Below, in pieces: positions 52,547-61,524 of a stretch of DNA of 64,000 bases. The position numbers and the translations under genes are program-made. The stretch comes from Hufsiella ginkgonis (lineage in GTDB: Bacteria > Bacteroidota > Bacteroidia > Sphingobacteriales > Sphingobacteriaceae): NCBI RefSeq assembly GCF_009834915.1, contig NZ_WVHS01000001.1, forward strand, positions 558,001 through 622,000, in the 5' to 3' direction. The notes beneath the pieces were generated by a model that worked only from the letters and a program-made list of their open reading frames with translations, ran no database searches and was not told where the DNA came from. Within the stretch, counting starts at the first letter, position 1, and each line of letters begins with the position of its first letter.

Positions 52547-53389
52547 ATGAAAAATGAAAAAATGGTGATCGTGGCTAATGGGGATGTAGGTATCGGAAAA
52601 ACTCTTCCGTCCTTTAAATTGGACGTAGCAGGAAATACCCGTCCAGGTGGCGCTATCAGTTCCGGAAATAGCGGGATCATGCCGGCAAGCGGTTCGATGA
52701 GTCTGGGCAATACCTCTTTAAGCTATTCACCAAATGACTCTACCTGGGTAAGCACCGGTTCAACTTTGCTGCTTAACGCGCAGGATTATTCAACATTGGT
52801 ATTTCATGATTCTGGCTCCCGCGTTGATTTTATCCGTGCCGGGGCTGGAAAGATACAACTTGGTTACAATGGCGGTTTTGGCGAAGCATGCATTGGGCTC
52901 CCTGGCTCGGGTGGACTATATGCGCCAAAGGAAATATATACCCGGCAGGGATACAACAGCGAGGAATTGCGTATCCGGTACAGTAACTATGACGGCCACG
53001 GCGCCATTGTATCGATCAGGCAGGAAAATGGCGTTTCGGCATGTTACGTCTGGGGCTATGGCGGCGATTACCTGGTGGCGAAGATAATAAATGCCGGCTA
53101 TGCGGCAGTGAGCACGGCGTTGGGCGGTCCCGCAGCCATTGAAACGTTCAGAAATAATAAAAATCCGGGCGATGCGGCTGTCGAAGCGTTTATCGGCCCC
53201 CTGCGTACCGGTCTTACGGGAGCGCAGATAGAAAGCTTTACCTGGCATACCCTGCTGAGCCATACAAGTCACACTGATGTAAAGGGACTGAAAACTTACT
53301 TTGAGTACGATATCTTCTGCCGGTTGGCTAATATTAAAGACCAGGATGGAAATATTGTAAAAAGTTACGGCTATCACTATAAAGACTAA
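52547..53389 (+). CDS. Tail-fibre/Rhs chimera, remnant of a larger Rhs-locus gene
   Basis: 280 residues. The first ~170 resemble phage-tail-fibre-like structural repeats (GDVGIGKTLPSFKLDVAGN, then Gly/Ser-rich segments). From about residue 165 (ENGVSACYVWGYGGDYLVAK) to the end (LKTYFEYDIFCRLANIKDQD then GNIVKSYGYHYKD) it matches the C-terminus of the large secreted protein that normally precedes DUF6443/Rhs genes in Bacteroidota. That upstream protein is usually much longer and has a signal peptide, which this one lacks. It appears to be a fusion left by deletion. It lies 10 bases before the Rhs gene. Confidence 0.6.
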   Translation: MKNEKMVIVANGDVGIGKTLPSFKLDVAGNTRPGGAISSGNSGIMPASGSMSLGNTSLSYSPNDSTWVSTGSTLLLNAQDYSTLVFHDSGSRVDFIRAGAGKIQLGYNGGFGEACIGLPGSGGLYAPKEIYTRQGYNSEELRIRYSNYDGHGAIVSIRQENGVSACYVWGYGGDYLVAKIINAGYAAVSTALGGPAAIETFRNNKNPGDAAVEAFIGPLRTGLTGAQIESFTWHTLLSHTSHTDVKGLKTYFEYDIFCRLANIKDQDGNIVKSYGYHYKD

Positions 53390-53399
53390 CAGCGCTGTC

Positions 53400-56300
53400 A
53401 TGAAATATTATATTTTCTATTTCATCGTTTGCTTTTGGTTGTGCCCAGGGCTGGCAGTTGCCCAGCAGCATGTTTCGACCGACACCTATGCCGGACAATC
53501 GCAGATCAGGGCCTCTGAAAGTATTCACCTGCTGCCGGGCTTTAATACGGCAGGCAAGGATTTCAGGGCAAAGATCGTCCCCACGTTCACCAATTGCACC
53601 TTGCTGAATGCGGCTCCTTCCGCCAACCAGAATTACGTCATCAGTTACCTGATAAAGGTGCCGGGCATCACCTCGCAAGCCCAGCTGGGTGGCCTTACGG
53701 GCTGCGGGTTAATACAAACCGTCCAGTATCTCGACGGTTTGGGACGCCCCCTTCAAACCGTACAAACAAAGGCCAGCCCGCAAGGAAAAGATGTAATACA
53801 ACCTGTTGAATACGATCCTTACGGACGTGAACTAAAAAAATATCAGTCCTATACTTCCTCCTCAGGTCCGGCAGGTTCCTATCGCGCGGGGGCGCTCAGC
53901 GGTACGGGCGGATACTCAGGAAGCGAGCAATATGCTTTTTTCCAGGCCAGCGGAGGAGGCTATACTACCACTGCTGCGCCGTTTGCCGAAACATTGCCGG
54001 AGGCCTCCCCGCTTGCCCGGCCAATGCAGCAGGGAGCACAGGGGGCGGATTGGCAGTTAGCCGCAGGCCATATTCAACGGGTGGAGTACGGGGCTAACAA
54101 TATGGATCACAACTATAGCACCACCGGCTACTCGGTAAGGCAGTGGCGCGCCGACACCGTGCCCACAACCGGTCAACTTTACAAACGGCGACTGGTTCTT
54201 GAAACGTTAATTCAGGCTATTATGCGGCAGGTGAGCTGAGGCTTACTATTACCAAAGATGAAAACTGGACCAGCGGTGATGGCAAGAAAGGCGTTAGCGA
54301 AGAATATACCGATAAAGAAGGACATGTTGTGCTCAAACGAACCTTCAATTATTTGCCGGCCACGGCAGCCATCGAGGTGCTTTCTACTTATTACGTTTAC
54401 GACGACCTGGGCAACCTGAGTTTCGTTCTTCCTCCAAAAGCCGAACCAGACGGCGGCTCGATCTCTCAAACCGTCCTTGATAACCTTTGCTACCAGTACC
54501 GTTACGACACCCGCGCCAGGCTGATTGAAAAACAGATACCCGGCAAAGGATGGGAATACATGAACTATAACAAGCTGGACCAATTGGTATTTTCACAGGA
54601 TTCGGTTCAGCGTACGCAGACAATTGCTGGTTTTACTCCCGGTCAGTATCATATGTTTAGTAAATATGATGCCTTTGGCAGGGTGATCATCACTGGTCAG
54701 GAACGCAGCCAAGGCCTCGACCGGGCCACGGTGCAATATTATCTCGACAATGCCGCCGCATGTTGGGAAGAACGCGTAGGCAGCGGCGGCTACCAAGGGT
54801 ATTCCAATAACGCCGTTCCTACCCTTACCGGCGACTTCGACCCTTACGTGATCAACTATTACGACGATTACAATATTCCGGGCATGCCGTACGGGTCGGT
54901 AGCGGGTAATTACAGCGCCAATACCAAAGGCCTGCTTACGGCCACCAAAACAGCCGTGCTGGGAACTTACGGCACCTTCCTTTGGACGGTGTTTTACTAC
55001 GATAATGAAGGCCGCGTAGTAAAAACCTATAAGCAGCATTATAAAGGCGGAGTTCAGCATGTGAACAACTATGACGAACTGACAACCACTTATGATTTTA
55101 CAGGCATTCCCCTGGAAACTGGGCGCAAGCATTATATGAACAGCGGCGGTGTGCCTGCTCTCGCTCTTACCACCGATAACTACACGGATTATGATCACGC
55201 CGGCCGAAAACTGGCATCCTTTCAGTCAACCGGCGGCGGTAGCGACGTGATCCTTTCCCGGATGATATATAACGAGATTGGCCAGGTAATAACCAAAAAA
55301 CTTCACAGCGAAAATGGCGGCAGCACTTTCCTCCAGGACGTAGCTTATAGTTACAATGAAAGAGGCTGGCTCAGGAGCAGCAGCGCTCCGCTGTTCGCCC
55401 TGGAACTGAAATACAATACGGGGACCACCCCGCAATATAACGGCAACATCGCAAACCAGCTTTGGGAAACGCCCGGGAGCTTGGGCAATACCTTCACTTA
55501 CAGTTACGACAGGCTGAACCGCCTCACTTCCGGCGCTTCGACCGGTATCGCAATGAGCGAAGCGCTCACTTATGATAAGAACGGCAATATCTCCACCCTC
55601 TCCCGGTACGATGGGGCGACATTGATCGATGACCTCAGCTATGCTTACCAAAACTCGGGGACCAGCAATCGGCTGGGTACGCTTACCGATAACAGTTCCG
55701 GCCCGGCAGGCGCAAGACCCGGTGCTTATAATTACAGCTACGATGGCAACGGCAACGCCACCACCGACGCCCGCACGGGGCATACCCTTACCTATAATGC
55801 CCTTAACTTACCCGAGACGGTGAACAGCGCAGGCGGCCTTACTTATATCTACGACGGAACAGGCACCAGGATCCGCAAAGTGAGCAACGGCACCGCCACT
55901 GATTATATCGACGGCATCCAATATACCGGCAGCACGATAGAATTTGTGCAGACCGAGGAAGGCCGGGCATTGAACAGCGGCGGTAATTACAACTATTACT
56001 ATAACCTGAGCGATCACCTAGGGAATGTCAGGCTAAGTTTTTACAAAAATCCATCCACGGGACTTGCAGAAAGTACGCAGATGGATAACTACTTTCCCTT
56101 CGGGATGCGGAAAGTTGCGGCGGGAGGTACGAATAAGTATCTTTATAACGGCAAGGAGTTGCAGGAGGAACTGGACGGGCAGTATGATTATGGGGCAAGA
56201 TTCTATGATCCGGTGGTGGGGAGGTGGAACTCTCCTGATATGCTAGCCGAAATGGCCTATAGCTTAACTCCCTACAGGTACTGCTTTAATAATCCTGTTA

Positions 56301-57013
56301 ATTATATTGATCCTTTCGGCTTATGGGAAACTACTGCAGGTGGATATAAAACCGACAAGAAAGAAGACATTGAACGATTGATGTCTATGTTGGATGCCGA
56401 GAAGTATGTGCTGAAAAAAGACGCTAATATATCTCAGATCTCAAACTTCATAGCCGGTGAGATGGAAGGCGGTTTAGGTAAACTAAGCGATGGATCTAAA
56501 TTATTATCGACTGTTTCAGCCACAAGTTACAAGGGGGTAGGCGGATTCACCAGAATCAATGTTGAGCAGAAAGCAATGGACAATTTATGGCATGAAGTCC
56601 AACGAGGCTTAACGCCTGATGCGCTCGACCCAAGAACAATTGGCCAGAACATCTTAGGATTAACTTATGCGGGTCCTTGGAATCCCACAAAATATAACGG
56701 GAAAGATGATTATTCTTATGCTCCAAAGTATCCGGAAGACATCCCGGCTTATATTCACGACAAAGATTTTGATCGCTTAGGCCTCAAAGGAGCAGGGCCT
56801 GTTTTCAATGATTCTAGGGCTCAGGGTCCAAATGTCAGCCTGGTTAACCGAGAGATAGGTGTTGCTTTCTCACTTGACGCTTCTCTTATGTCCAGAATAA
56901 GAGCACTTGTTGTGGCTAACGGAATAGGGGCTGCCAGTATCTATCATGATATCAAAAGTGCCGCTGATGCTGTTGCAAAACCGTTCCAGGATATGTATGG
57001 CAATAAAAAGTAG
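53400..57013 (+). pseudogene. Rhs/DUF6443 protein with one frameshift and PLA2-like tip
   Basis: About 1200 codons in two frames. A signal peptide (MKYYIFYFIVCFWLCPGLAVAQQ, in parts) and a DUF6443-type domain with LDGLGRPLQTVQTKASPQGK are followed by a one-base shift near 54203. After it the second frame resumes as NVNSGYYAAGELRLTITKDE. YD repeats follow up to the Rhs core end ([33 protein letters not shown] near 56315). The variable tip (56330-57010) has YAGPWNPTKY (about 56661-56690) and, some 20 residues on, IHDKDFDRLG (from 56750), which resemble the Ca loop and HD active site of phospholipase A2-like toxins. The frameshift would prevent a full product unless it is a sequencing error. Confidence 0.75.
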
Positions 57014-57038
57014 CCGAGGAATACGATAAAATATGCTT

Positions 57039-57083
57039 TTGTGCTCAAGCCTGTCAGCTTCCTTAAGGCAGACTTGAGCACAA
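57039..57083. terminator. Terminator after the Rhs gene
   Basis: TTGTGCTCAAG (57039-57049) pairs perfectly with CTTGAGCACAA (57073-57083). It lies between the Rhs gene and a convergent small membrane gene. T-runs are weak on both sides. Confidence 0.65.
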
Positions 57084-57089
57084 GTAGTT

Positions 57090-57287
57090 TTATCGAGTTG
57101 CTTTGCTAATAGCTTTACTGATCAAATATATTACGCAACCACCCGCCATAACAAGTCCCAATATTATAATTATATTGTTCATGCTCGGACTACCCAGTCG
57201 GGTGGTAAACGCTAGTGCCATTAAGTACGCTCCCAGGCAAATTCCGCCCAGGGCAAGAATAACTTTAATGTATTTCCACATAATCAT
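57090..57287 (-). CDS. Small two-helix membrane protein
   Basis: 65 residues with two hydrophobic helices (about 7-27 and 38-58) and a basic tail. It lies 77 bases from the Rhs gene but on the opposite strand. A membrane immunity protein against the phospholipase-like tip is conceivable, but such genes normally follow on the same strand, so this is weak. No family recognised. Confidence 0.45.
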   Translation of the reverse strand: MIMWKYIKVILALGGICLGAYLMALAFTTRLGSPSMNNIIIILGLVMAGGCVIYLISKAISKATR

Positions 57288-57316
57288 TGTATTATAGTAG
57301 ATATCAGCTTTCTGTG

Positions 57317-57673
57317 TTATTTAGCCAGTTCCTGTATCTGCCTTTTGGTCAGGAAAGCATCAATAAACGTCTTAACCAGGTGCTTGTCTTCGGGGCTTAA
57401 TTGCTCGACGAGCTTGAACAGCCGTAACAGTTCCTTGTCGGTCAATTGTGCGGCCACGGCTTCGTCGTGGCTTCCCATCATCAGGAAATCCGTGGTGGTG
57501 TCCAGCGCCTGGGCGAGCTTCTGCAATACGTCCGAGGAAGGCGCCGACTTCTGCGTCTCGTAACGTCCCACCTGGATGTACGTTAACCCCACCTTTGCGG
57601 CCAGTTCGGCCTGCGTCAGCTTCTTTGCCGTGCGTAATTCCTTGATCCGTTCCCCTATGTTTATTGCCGCCAT
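57317..57673 (-). CDS. XRE-family repressor-like protein
   Basis: 118 residues. An N-terminal Cro/CI helix-turn-helix (about 6-65: IGERIKELRTAKKLTQAELA, VGLTYIQVGRYETQKSAPSS, LAQALDTTTDFLMMG) is followed by a helical dimerisation tail. It is divergent from the symE-ATPase-recombinase operon with a palindrome-rich spacer between, so it is the likely repressor of that operon and of itself. Confidence 0.88.
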   Translation of the reverse strand: MAAINIGERIKELRTAKKLTQAELAAKVGLTYIQVGRYETQKSAPSSDVLQKLAQALDTTTDFLMMGSHDEAVAAQLTDKELLRLFKLVEQLSPEDKHLVKTFIDAFLTKRQIQELAK

Positions 57674-57746
57674 GTATCGTTCTGCTACCTGTATAGATCA
57701 AAAATACCTGTTAGTAACCTCCTGTTAAAACATTGTGGATAAGTAA

Positions 57747-57808
57747 TGATACCATAGTGTTTGATATAATCATACATATTGGTATTATTGCAATACAATA
57801 ATGTATCA
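57747..57808. promoter_or_regulatory. Candidate operator region between xre and symE-like genes
   Basis: ATTATTG (57784-57790) and CAATAAT (57796-57802) form a palindrome with a 5-base centre. An outer TGATACC (57747-57753) and GTATCA (57803-57808) are also complementary. The arrangement fits repressor binding over two divergent promoters; the protein is inferred to be the neighbouring XRE factor. Confidence 0.5.
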
Positions 57809-57844
57809 AAACTTTTTTTATACATCGATCAGAGAGGAGGCACT

Positions 57845-58045
57845 ATGAACAAAGCACTTAAACTTACCACCCGAAAAATCCGCGTCTACAGCAAATGCGC
57901 CGCCCATTACCAGCGCCGTCCCTGGGTGACCCTCAGCGGCCTTTGGCTGGAACAGGCGGACTTCAAACCGGGCGATTACGTGGACATCAGCGTGGAAGAA
58001 GGCAAACTAACGCTCACCCGCACCGTATGGAAAGCCCGAAGCTGA
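57845..58045 (+). CDS. SymE-like AbrB-fold protein
   Basis: 66 residues from the ATG at 57845, preceded by a strong AGAGGAGG ribosome site. TTRKIRVYSKCAAHYQRRPW, VTLSGLWLEQADFKPGDYVD and SVEEGKLTLTR match the SymE toxin domain, which is an AbrB-like fold that can compact nucleoids or bind RNA. In Escherichia coli SymE is SOS-induced and held down by an antisense RNA. Here it is the first gene of the recombinase operon and overlaps the ATPase gene by 19 bases, so it may act as a regulator or DNA-binding accessory of the element rather than a free toxin. Confidence 0.8.
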   Translation: MNKALKLTTRKIRVYSKCAAHYQRRPWVTLSGLWLEQADFKPGDYVDISVEEGKLTLTRTVWKARS

Positions 58046-59655
58046 TCACCTCAAACCCCGACCTGCTGTTGTACACGGAAGGGAAATTGCAAATGGCCAT
58101 CCCTGGTGGGGTGAAGCTCACCGGGCTGGACCGGTTGAAGGTCACCCTGAAACTCACCCCGACTGGTCAGCCTAACGGCCCGGCTTTCCGGCACCACCTG
58201 GACCTGTATAATCATATTCAAACGGAGCAACTGGCAGAAAAAGTATCGGAGGCGCTGAACATAAACGCTTACGAGATCCGCACGGTGATCAGCAACCTGA
58301 CCACCGCTTTAGAGGCTTACCGCTCGGAGCGTTTAGAGGCGATGAAACCCCGGCAGGCGGAGCAAAAAGAGCTGACGGAAACGGAGCGCAAAACGGCTCT
58401 TGCCTGGCTGAAAGCCCCCGATCTGCTCGGCCGTACCAGACAGGCCATTGCGGCCAGCGGGCTGATCGGCGAGGAAACGAACGGACTGATAGCCTACCTG
58501 GTCTATACGTCAAGAAAACGCCCTGCGCCCCTGCACCTGGTCATTCTCAGCGCAAGCGGGATGGGCAAGACCTGGTTACAGGAAAAGGTATCGGAGCTGA
58601 TGCCGGAAGAAGATAAGCTGGAGATCACCGCGCTTTCGGGCAACGCCTTCTACTACTTCGGCCAGCAGGAGCTGAAACATAAGCTCCTGCTGATCGAAGA
58701 CCTGGACGGGGCCGAAAGCGTGCTGTACCCGCTTAGAGAACTGCAAAGCAAACGCAGGATCAGTAAGACAGTGACGCTCAAAGACGGTAAAGGCACCCTG
58801 AAAACGGTCACCCTCAACGTGGAAGGGCCGGTTTGCGTGTCGGGTTGTACGACCAGGGAACAACTGTACGAAGACAATGCCAACCGCTGTATCCTGCTGT
58901 ATATGGATGCCAGCCCCGAACAGGATAAACGGATCATGGACTACCAGCGGAAGTTATCTGCGGGACTGATCGATCAAAGCATCGAGCGAAGCGTACGGGA
59001 GCAGCTCAAAAACGTACAGCGGATGCTGAAACCCATTACTGTAAGGAACCCGCTGGCCACGTACTTACAACTGCCTGAATCGGTGTTCAAACCACGGCGC
59101 ACCATGCTGTTACTGCTGCTGTTCACCGAAACGGTCACCTTCTATCACCAGTACCAGCGGGAGCTGAAAATGGATGAAGCCACCGGCGAACAGTACATCG
59201 AAAGCACCATAGAAGATATCGAGGCCGCTTTTATACTGCTGGAAGATACCTTACTAAAAAAGAGCGACGAGCTGACCGGAGCCTGCCGGAACTTCTTCGA
59301 ACAGTTAAAAGCCTGGTTAAAAGAGCAGGGTACGGAATGCTTTTACAGCAAGGGCGTACGCTCGGCCTTCCGGATCACACCGAGCAGTTTACAACGTTAC
59401 CTCGCGGAACTGGAACGGATGGGCCAGATCCTTGCCATCAGCGGCAACCGCTACAAAGGCTTCGTGTATAAGGTAGCCGCCTGGGACGATCTGGAACTGC
59501 TGACTGCAGGCACCCGCAGGCTGGTGGAAGACATCCTGTCACAGATCCGGGCGGTAGCCCGTAACCCGGCAGTGGCCCAGGGCAGCGATGGGTTACATAA
59601 CTCGCTAAAAATCAATCCTAAGAAATCAGTCACCCGTGGAAAATCAAAAACATAA
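58027..59655 (+). CDS. AAA+/MCM-like ATPase of the recombinase element
   Basis: 542 residues from the ATG at 58027 (MESPKLITSNPDLLLYTEGK). Walker A SASGMGKTW (about 176-184; first Gly is Ser) and Walker B LLLIEDLDG (about 219-227) are clear. SGCTTREQLYEDNANRCILL carries a sensor/Arg-finger-like block. A helical domain and a winged-helix-like end (SAFRITPSSLQRYLAELERM) follow. It resembles the ATPase half of phage/plasmid primase-helicase proteins of Bacteroidota, without a primase or CHC2 zinc domain. It may load or remodel recombinase-DNA complexes or help replicate an excised circle. It overlaps both neighbours. Confidence 0.75.
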   Translation: MESPKLITSNPDLLLYTEGKLQMAIPGGVKLTGLDRLKVTLKLTPTGQPNGPAFRHHLDLYNHIQTEQLAEKVSEALNINAYEIRTVISNLTTALEAYRSERLEAMKPRQAEQKELTETERKTALAWLKAPDLLGRTRQAIAASGLIGEETNGLIAYLVYTSRKRPAPLHLVILSASGMGKTWLQEKVSELMPEEDKLEITALSGNAFYYFGQQELKHKLLLIEDLDGAESVLYPLRELQSKRRISKTVTLKDGKGTLKTVTLNVEGPVCVSGCTTREQLYEDNANRCILLYMDASPEQDKRIMDYQRKLSAGLIDQSIERSVREQLKNVQRMLKPITVRNPLATYLQLPESVFKPRRTMLLLLLFTETVTFYHQYQRELKMDEATGEQYIESTIEDIEAAFILLEDTLLKKSDELTGACRNFFEQLKAWLKEQGTECFYSKGVRSAFRITPSSLQRYLAELERMGQILAISGNRYKGFVYKVAAWDDLELLTAGTRRLVEDILSQIRAVARNPAVAQGSDGLHNSLKINPKKSVTRGKSKT

Positions 59656-60541
59656 GGCTACCGCTTTGCCGGAGCTGAAAACCCCGCTGTACGTGCGGCT
59701 GAAAGAAGGCTTCGCCACCTGGCTCCGCGTACTGAACTTCGATCATACCAGCCAGCGGGATATGCCTAAAATCCTGCACGAGTTCCTGCTCTTTATGGAA
59801 GCCGGCGGTTGTCATACTATTACCGAAATACAGGAGGAAAAAATCCGTGCTTATCTTGATCACCTGGCCGTGCGCCCGAGCCGCAAACGGGAAGGCGGTT
59901 TGAGCCTGAACTACATCCGCAAGCACCTGCAGGTGATCCGCAAGTTCGCCCGTTACCTCACCGAGAGCGGACAGGAGAGCTTCGGGGAACAGATCGAAAT
60001 TGAAGGCAAGACCTCGAATATCAAAAGCATCCTTAGCCCGGAAGAAATCGGCCAGTTGTACGGGGCGACGGGTGACGACCTGCTGGGCCTGCGCGACCGG
60101 GCGATACTGGGGATCTGTTACGGGTGCGGCTTGCGCAAGAACGAGGCGATCAGTTTGAACACGGCCGATATCCTGCTGGAAAAAGACCTGGTACTGGTAA
60201 GAAAGGGCAAGGGCTATAAAGCGCGGTTCGTACCGCTTTCCGGGGCGAACAAGACCGATATTGAATACTACCTGAACTATGGCCGTCCGTATCTGGTCAA
60301 CGGGAAGAAACAGGAAGCCTTCCTGGTGGGGATCCTGGGCAACCGGTTTACGAACATCTTCGGAAGACTGCAACAACTCAAAGCGAAAACGGCGATCACA
60401 AAATCCTTCGGGCCGCATACGCTCCGGCACTCGATCGCTACGCACCTGATCGAATCAGGCATGGAGCTGGAACAGGTAAAGGACTTTTTGGGGCATGAAT
60501 CACTGGAATCCACACAGATCTATACGCATGTCACCGCTTAG
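59636..60541 (+). CDS. Tyrosine recombinase, catalytically complete
   Basis: 301 residues with a GTG start at 59636, overlapping the ATPase gene by 20 bases. The SAM-like N-terminal core-binding domain (about 10-115) is followed by the catalytic domain with Arg in CGLRKNEAIS (near 165), Lys in RKGKGYKARFVP, HTLRHSIATHLIESG (HxxR near 261), GHESLESTQ and the nucleophile in IYTHV (about 295). All R-K-H-R-H-Y residues are present, so it should cut and rejoin DNA as in XerC/D and integrases. Confidence 0.92.
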   Translation: MENQKHKATALPELKTPLYVRLKEGFATWLRVLNFDHTSQRDMPKILHEFLLFMEAGGCHTITEIQEEKIRAYLDHLAVRPSRKREGGLSLNYIRKHLQVIRKFARYLTESGQESFGEQIEIEGKTSNIKSILSPEEIGQLYGATGDDLLGLRDRAILGICYGCGLRKNEAISLNTADILLEKDLVLVRKGKGYKARFVPLSGANKTDIEYYLNYGRPYLVNGKKQEAFLVGILGNRFTNIFGRLQQLKAKTAITKSFGPHTLRHSIATHLIESGMELEQVKDFLGHESLESTQIYTHVTA

Positions 60542-61460
60542 CTTTGAAGATTACCTGTCCGCTCAGCGGTTCAGCCCGCATACGGTGAACCAGTACCGGC
60601 GCTATGCCGCCTGCTTTACCGATTGGATGGACGGGCAAAGCCTGGTAGTGGAACAGGTCGGACACAGCGAGACGCTTGATTACGCGGACCAGCTGCGCAA
60701 AGAAGGCAGGAGCATAAACCAGGTGAACAAGATGCTCATCGCCGTCCGGTATTACTTCGCCTGGCTGATCGGGCAGGGAAAAGCGGCACATAATCCTGCT
60801 TCGGGTCTTCGGCTGAAAGGAACGGTACGGAGCGTGCCGCACGGCCTGCTGGAGAAAGCGGAACTGGAAAAGCTGTACGAAAGCTACGGGGTAAACGACG
60901 AGCGGACGCACCGGAATAAAGTCATGCTTGGCCTGATGGTGTACCAGGGAATCACCTCGGAAGGATTGCACGATCTGCGGGCCGAACACCTGAAACTGCG
61001 GGAAGGCAAAATACTGATCCCGGCTACCGGTACGCTGAACGCCCGGATGCTCCGGCTGGAATCGCACCAGGTGCTGGACTTACAGGAATACGTGTTGGCC
61101 ATACGTCCGAAAATACTGGCTGACCGCTCGAAAGAACGTCCGGGCAGGAAGCCTGAAGCGATGAAAGAAGCGGACGCGATCCGGCAACTGTTCATCAGCA
61201 TGAACGGCAGTGAGAACATAAAGAACGGCTTGTATCATCTTGGCCGGGCATTGAAAAAGATCGAGCCGAAGTATCGCGACCCTGATCAGATCAGGCAAAG
61301 CGTGATCACGAATTGGCTGAAAGAAAAGAACCTTCGAGTAGTGCAGTACATGGCCGGTCACCGGTATGTGAGCTCGACGGAGCGGTACAAAACCACGAAC
61401 CTGGAAGACCTGAAAGAAGCACTGAATAAGTTCCACCCGATGAATAAAAAGGGTGGATAA
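60528..61460 (+). CDS. Second tyrosine recombinase with degenerate active site
   Basis: 310 residues from the ATG at 60528 (MSPLSFEDYLSAQRFSPHTV), overlapping the first recombinase by 14 bases; an in-frame ATG at 60495 is less likely. The core-binding domain is normal. The first catalytic Arg is replaced in QGITSEGLHDLRAEHL, and HxxR has become QxxR (DQIRQSVITNWL). The late His (MAGHRYVSSTE) and Tyr (ERYKTT) are kept. It is probably a non-cutting partner that forms hetero-tetramers with the complete recombinase, as seen in other paired systems. Confidence 0.85.
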   Translation: MSPLSFEDYLSAQRFSPHTVNQYRRYAACFTDWMDGQSLVVEQVGHSETLDYADQLRKEGRSINQVNKMLIAVRYYFAWLIGQGKAAHNPASGLRLKGTVRSVPHGLLEKAELEKLYESYGVNDERTHRNKVMLGLMVYQGITSEGLHDLRAEHLKLREGKILIPATGTLNARMLRLESHQVLDLQEYVLAIRPKILADRSKERPGRKPEAMKEADAIRQLFISMNGSENIKNGLYHLGRALKKIEPKYRDPDQIRQSVITNWLKEKNLRVVQYMAGHRYVSSTERYKTTNLEDLKEALNKFHPMNKKGG

Positions 61461-61468
61461 AAACATAA

Positions 61469-61497
61469 ATTGGAGGACGCAAATTGCGACCTCCAAT
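61469..61497. repeat. 29-base palindrome upstream of ORF6N gene
   Basis: ATTGGAGG pairs with CCTCCAAT and CGCAA with TTGCG, with an A-A mismatch and a central A. It sits 8 bases after the recombinase stop and 28 bases before the ORF6N ATG. It may be an operator for ORF6N or a weak terminator for the recombinase operon. Confidence 0.6.
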
Positions 61498-61524
61498 CGG
61501 GAACTGAACTTAAAACACCTGAAT

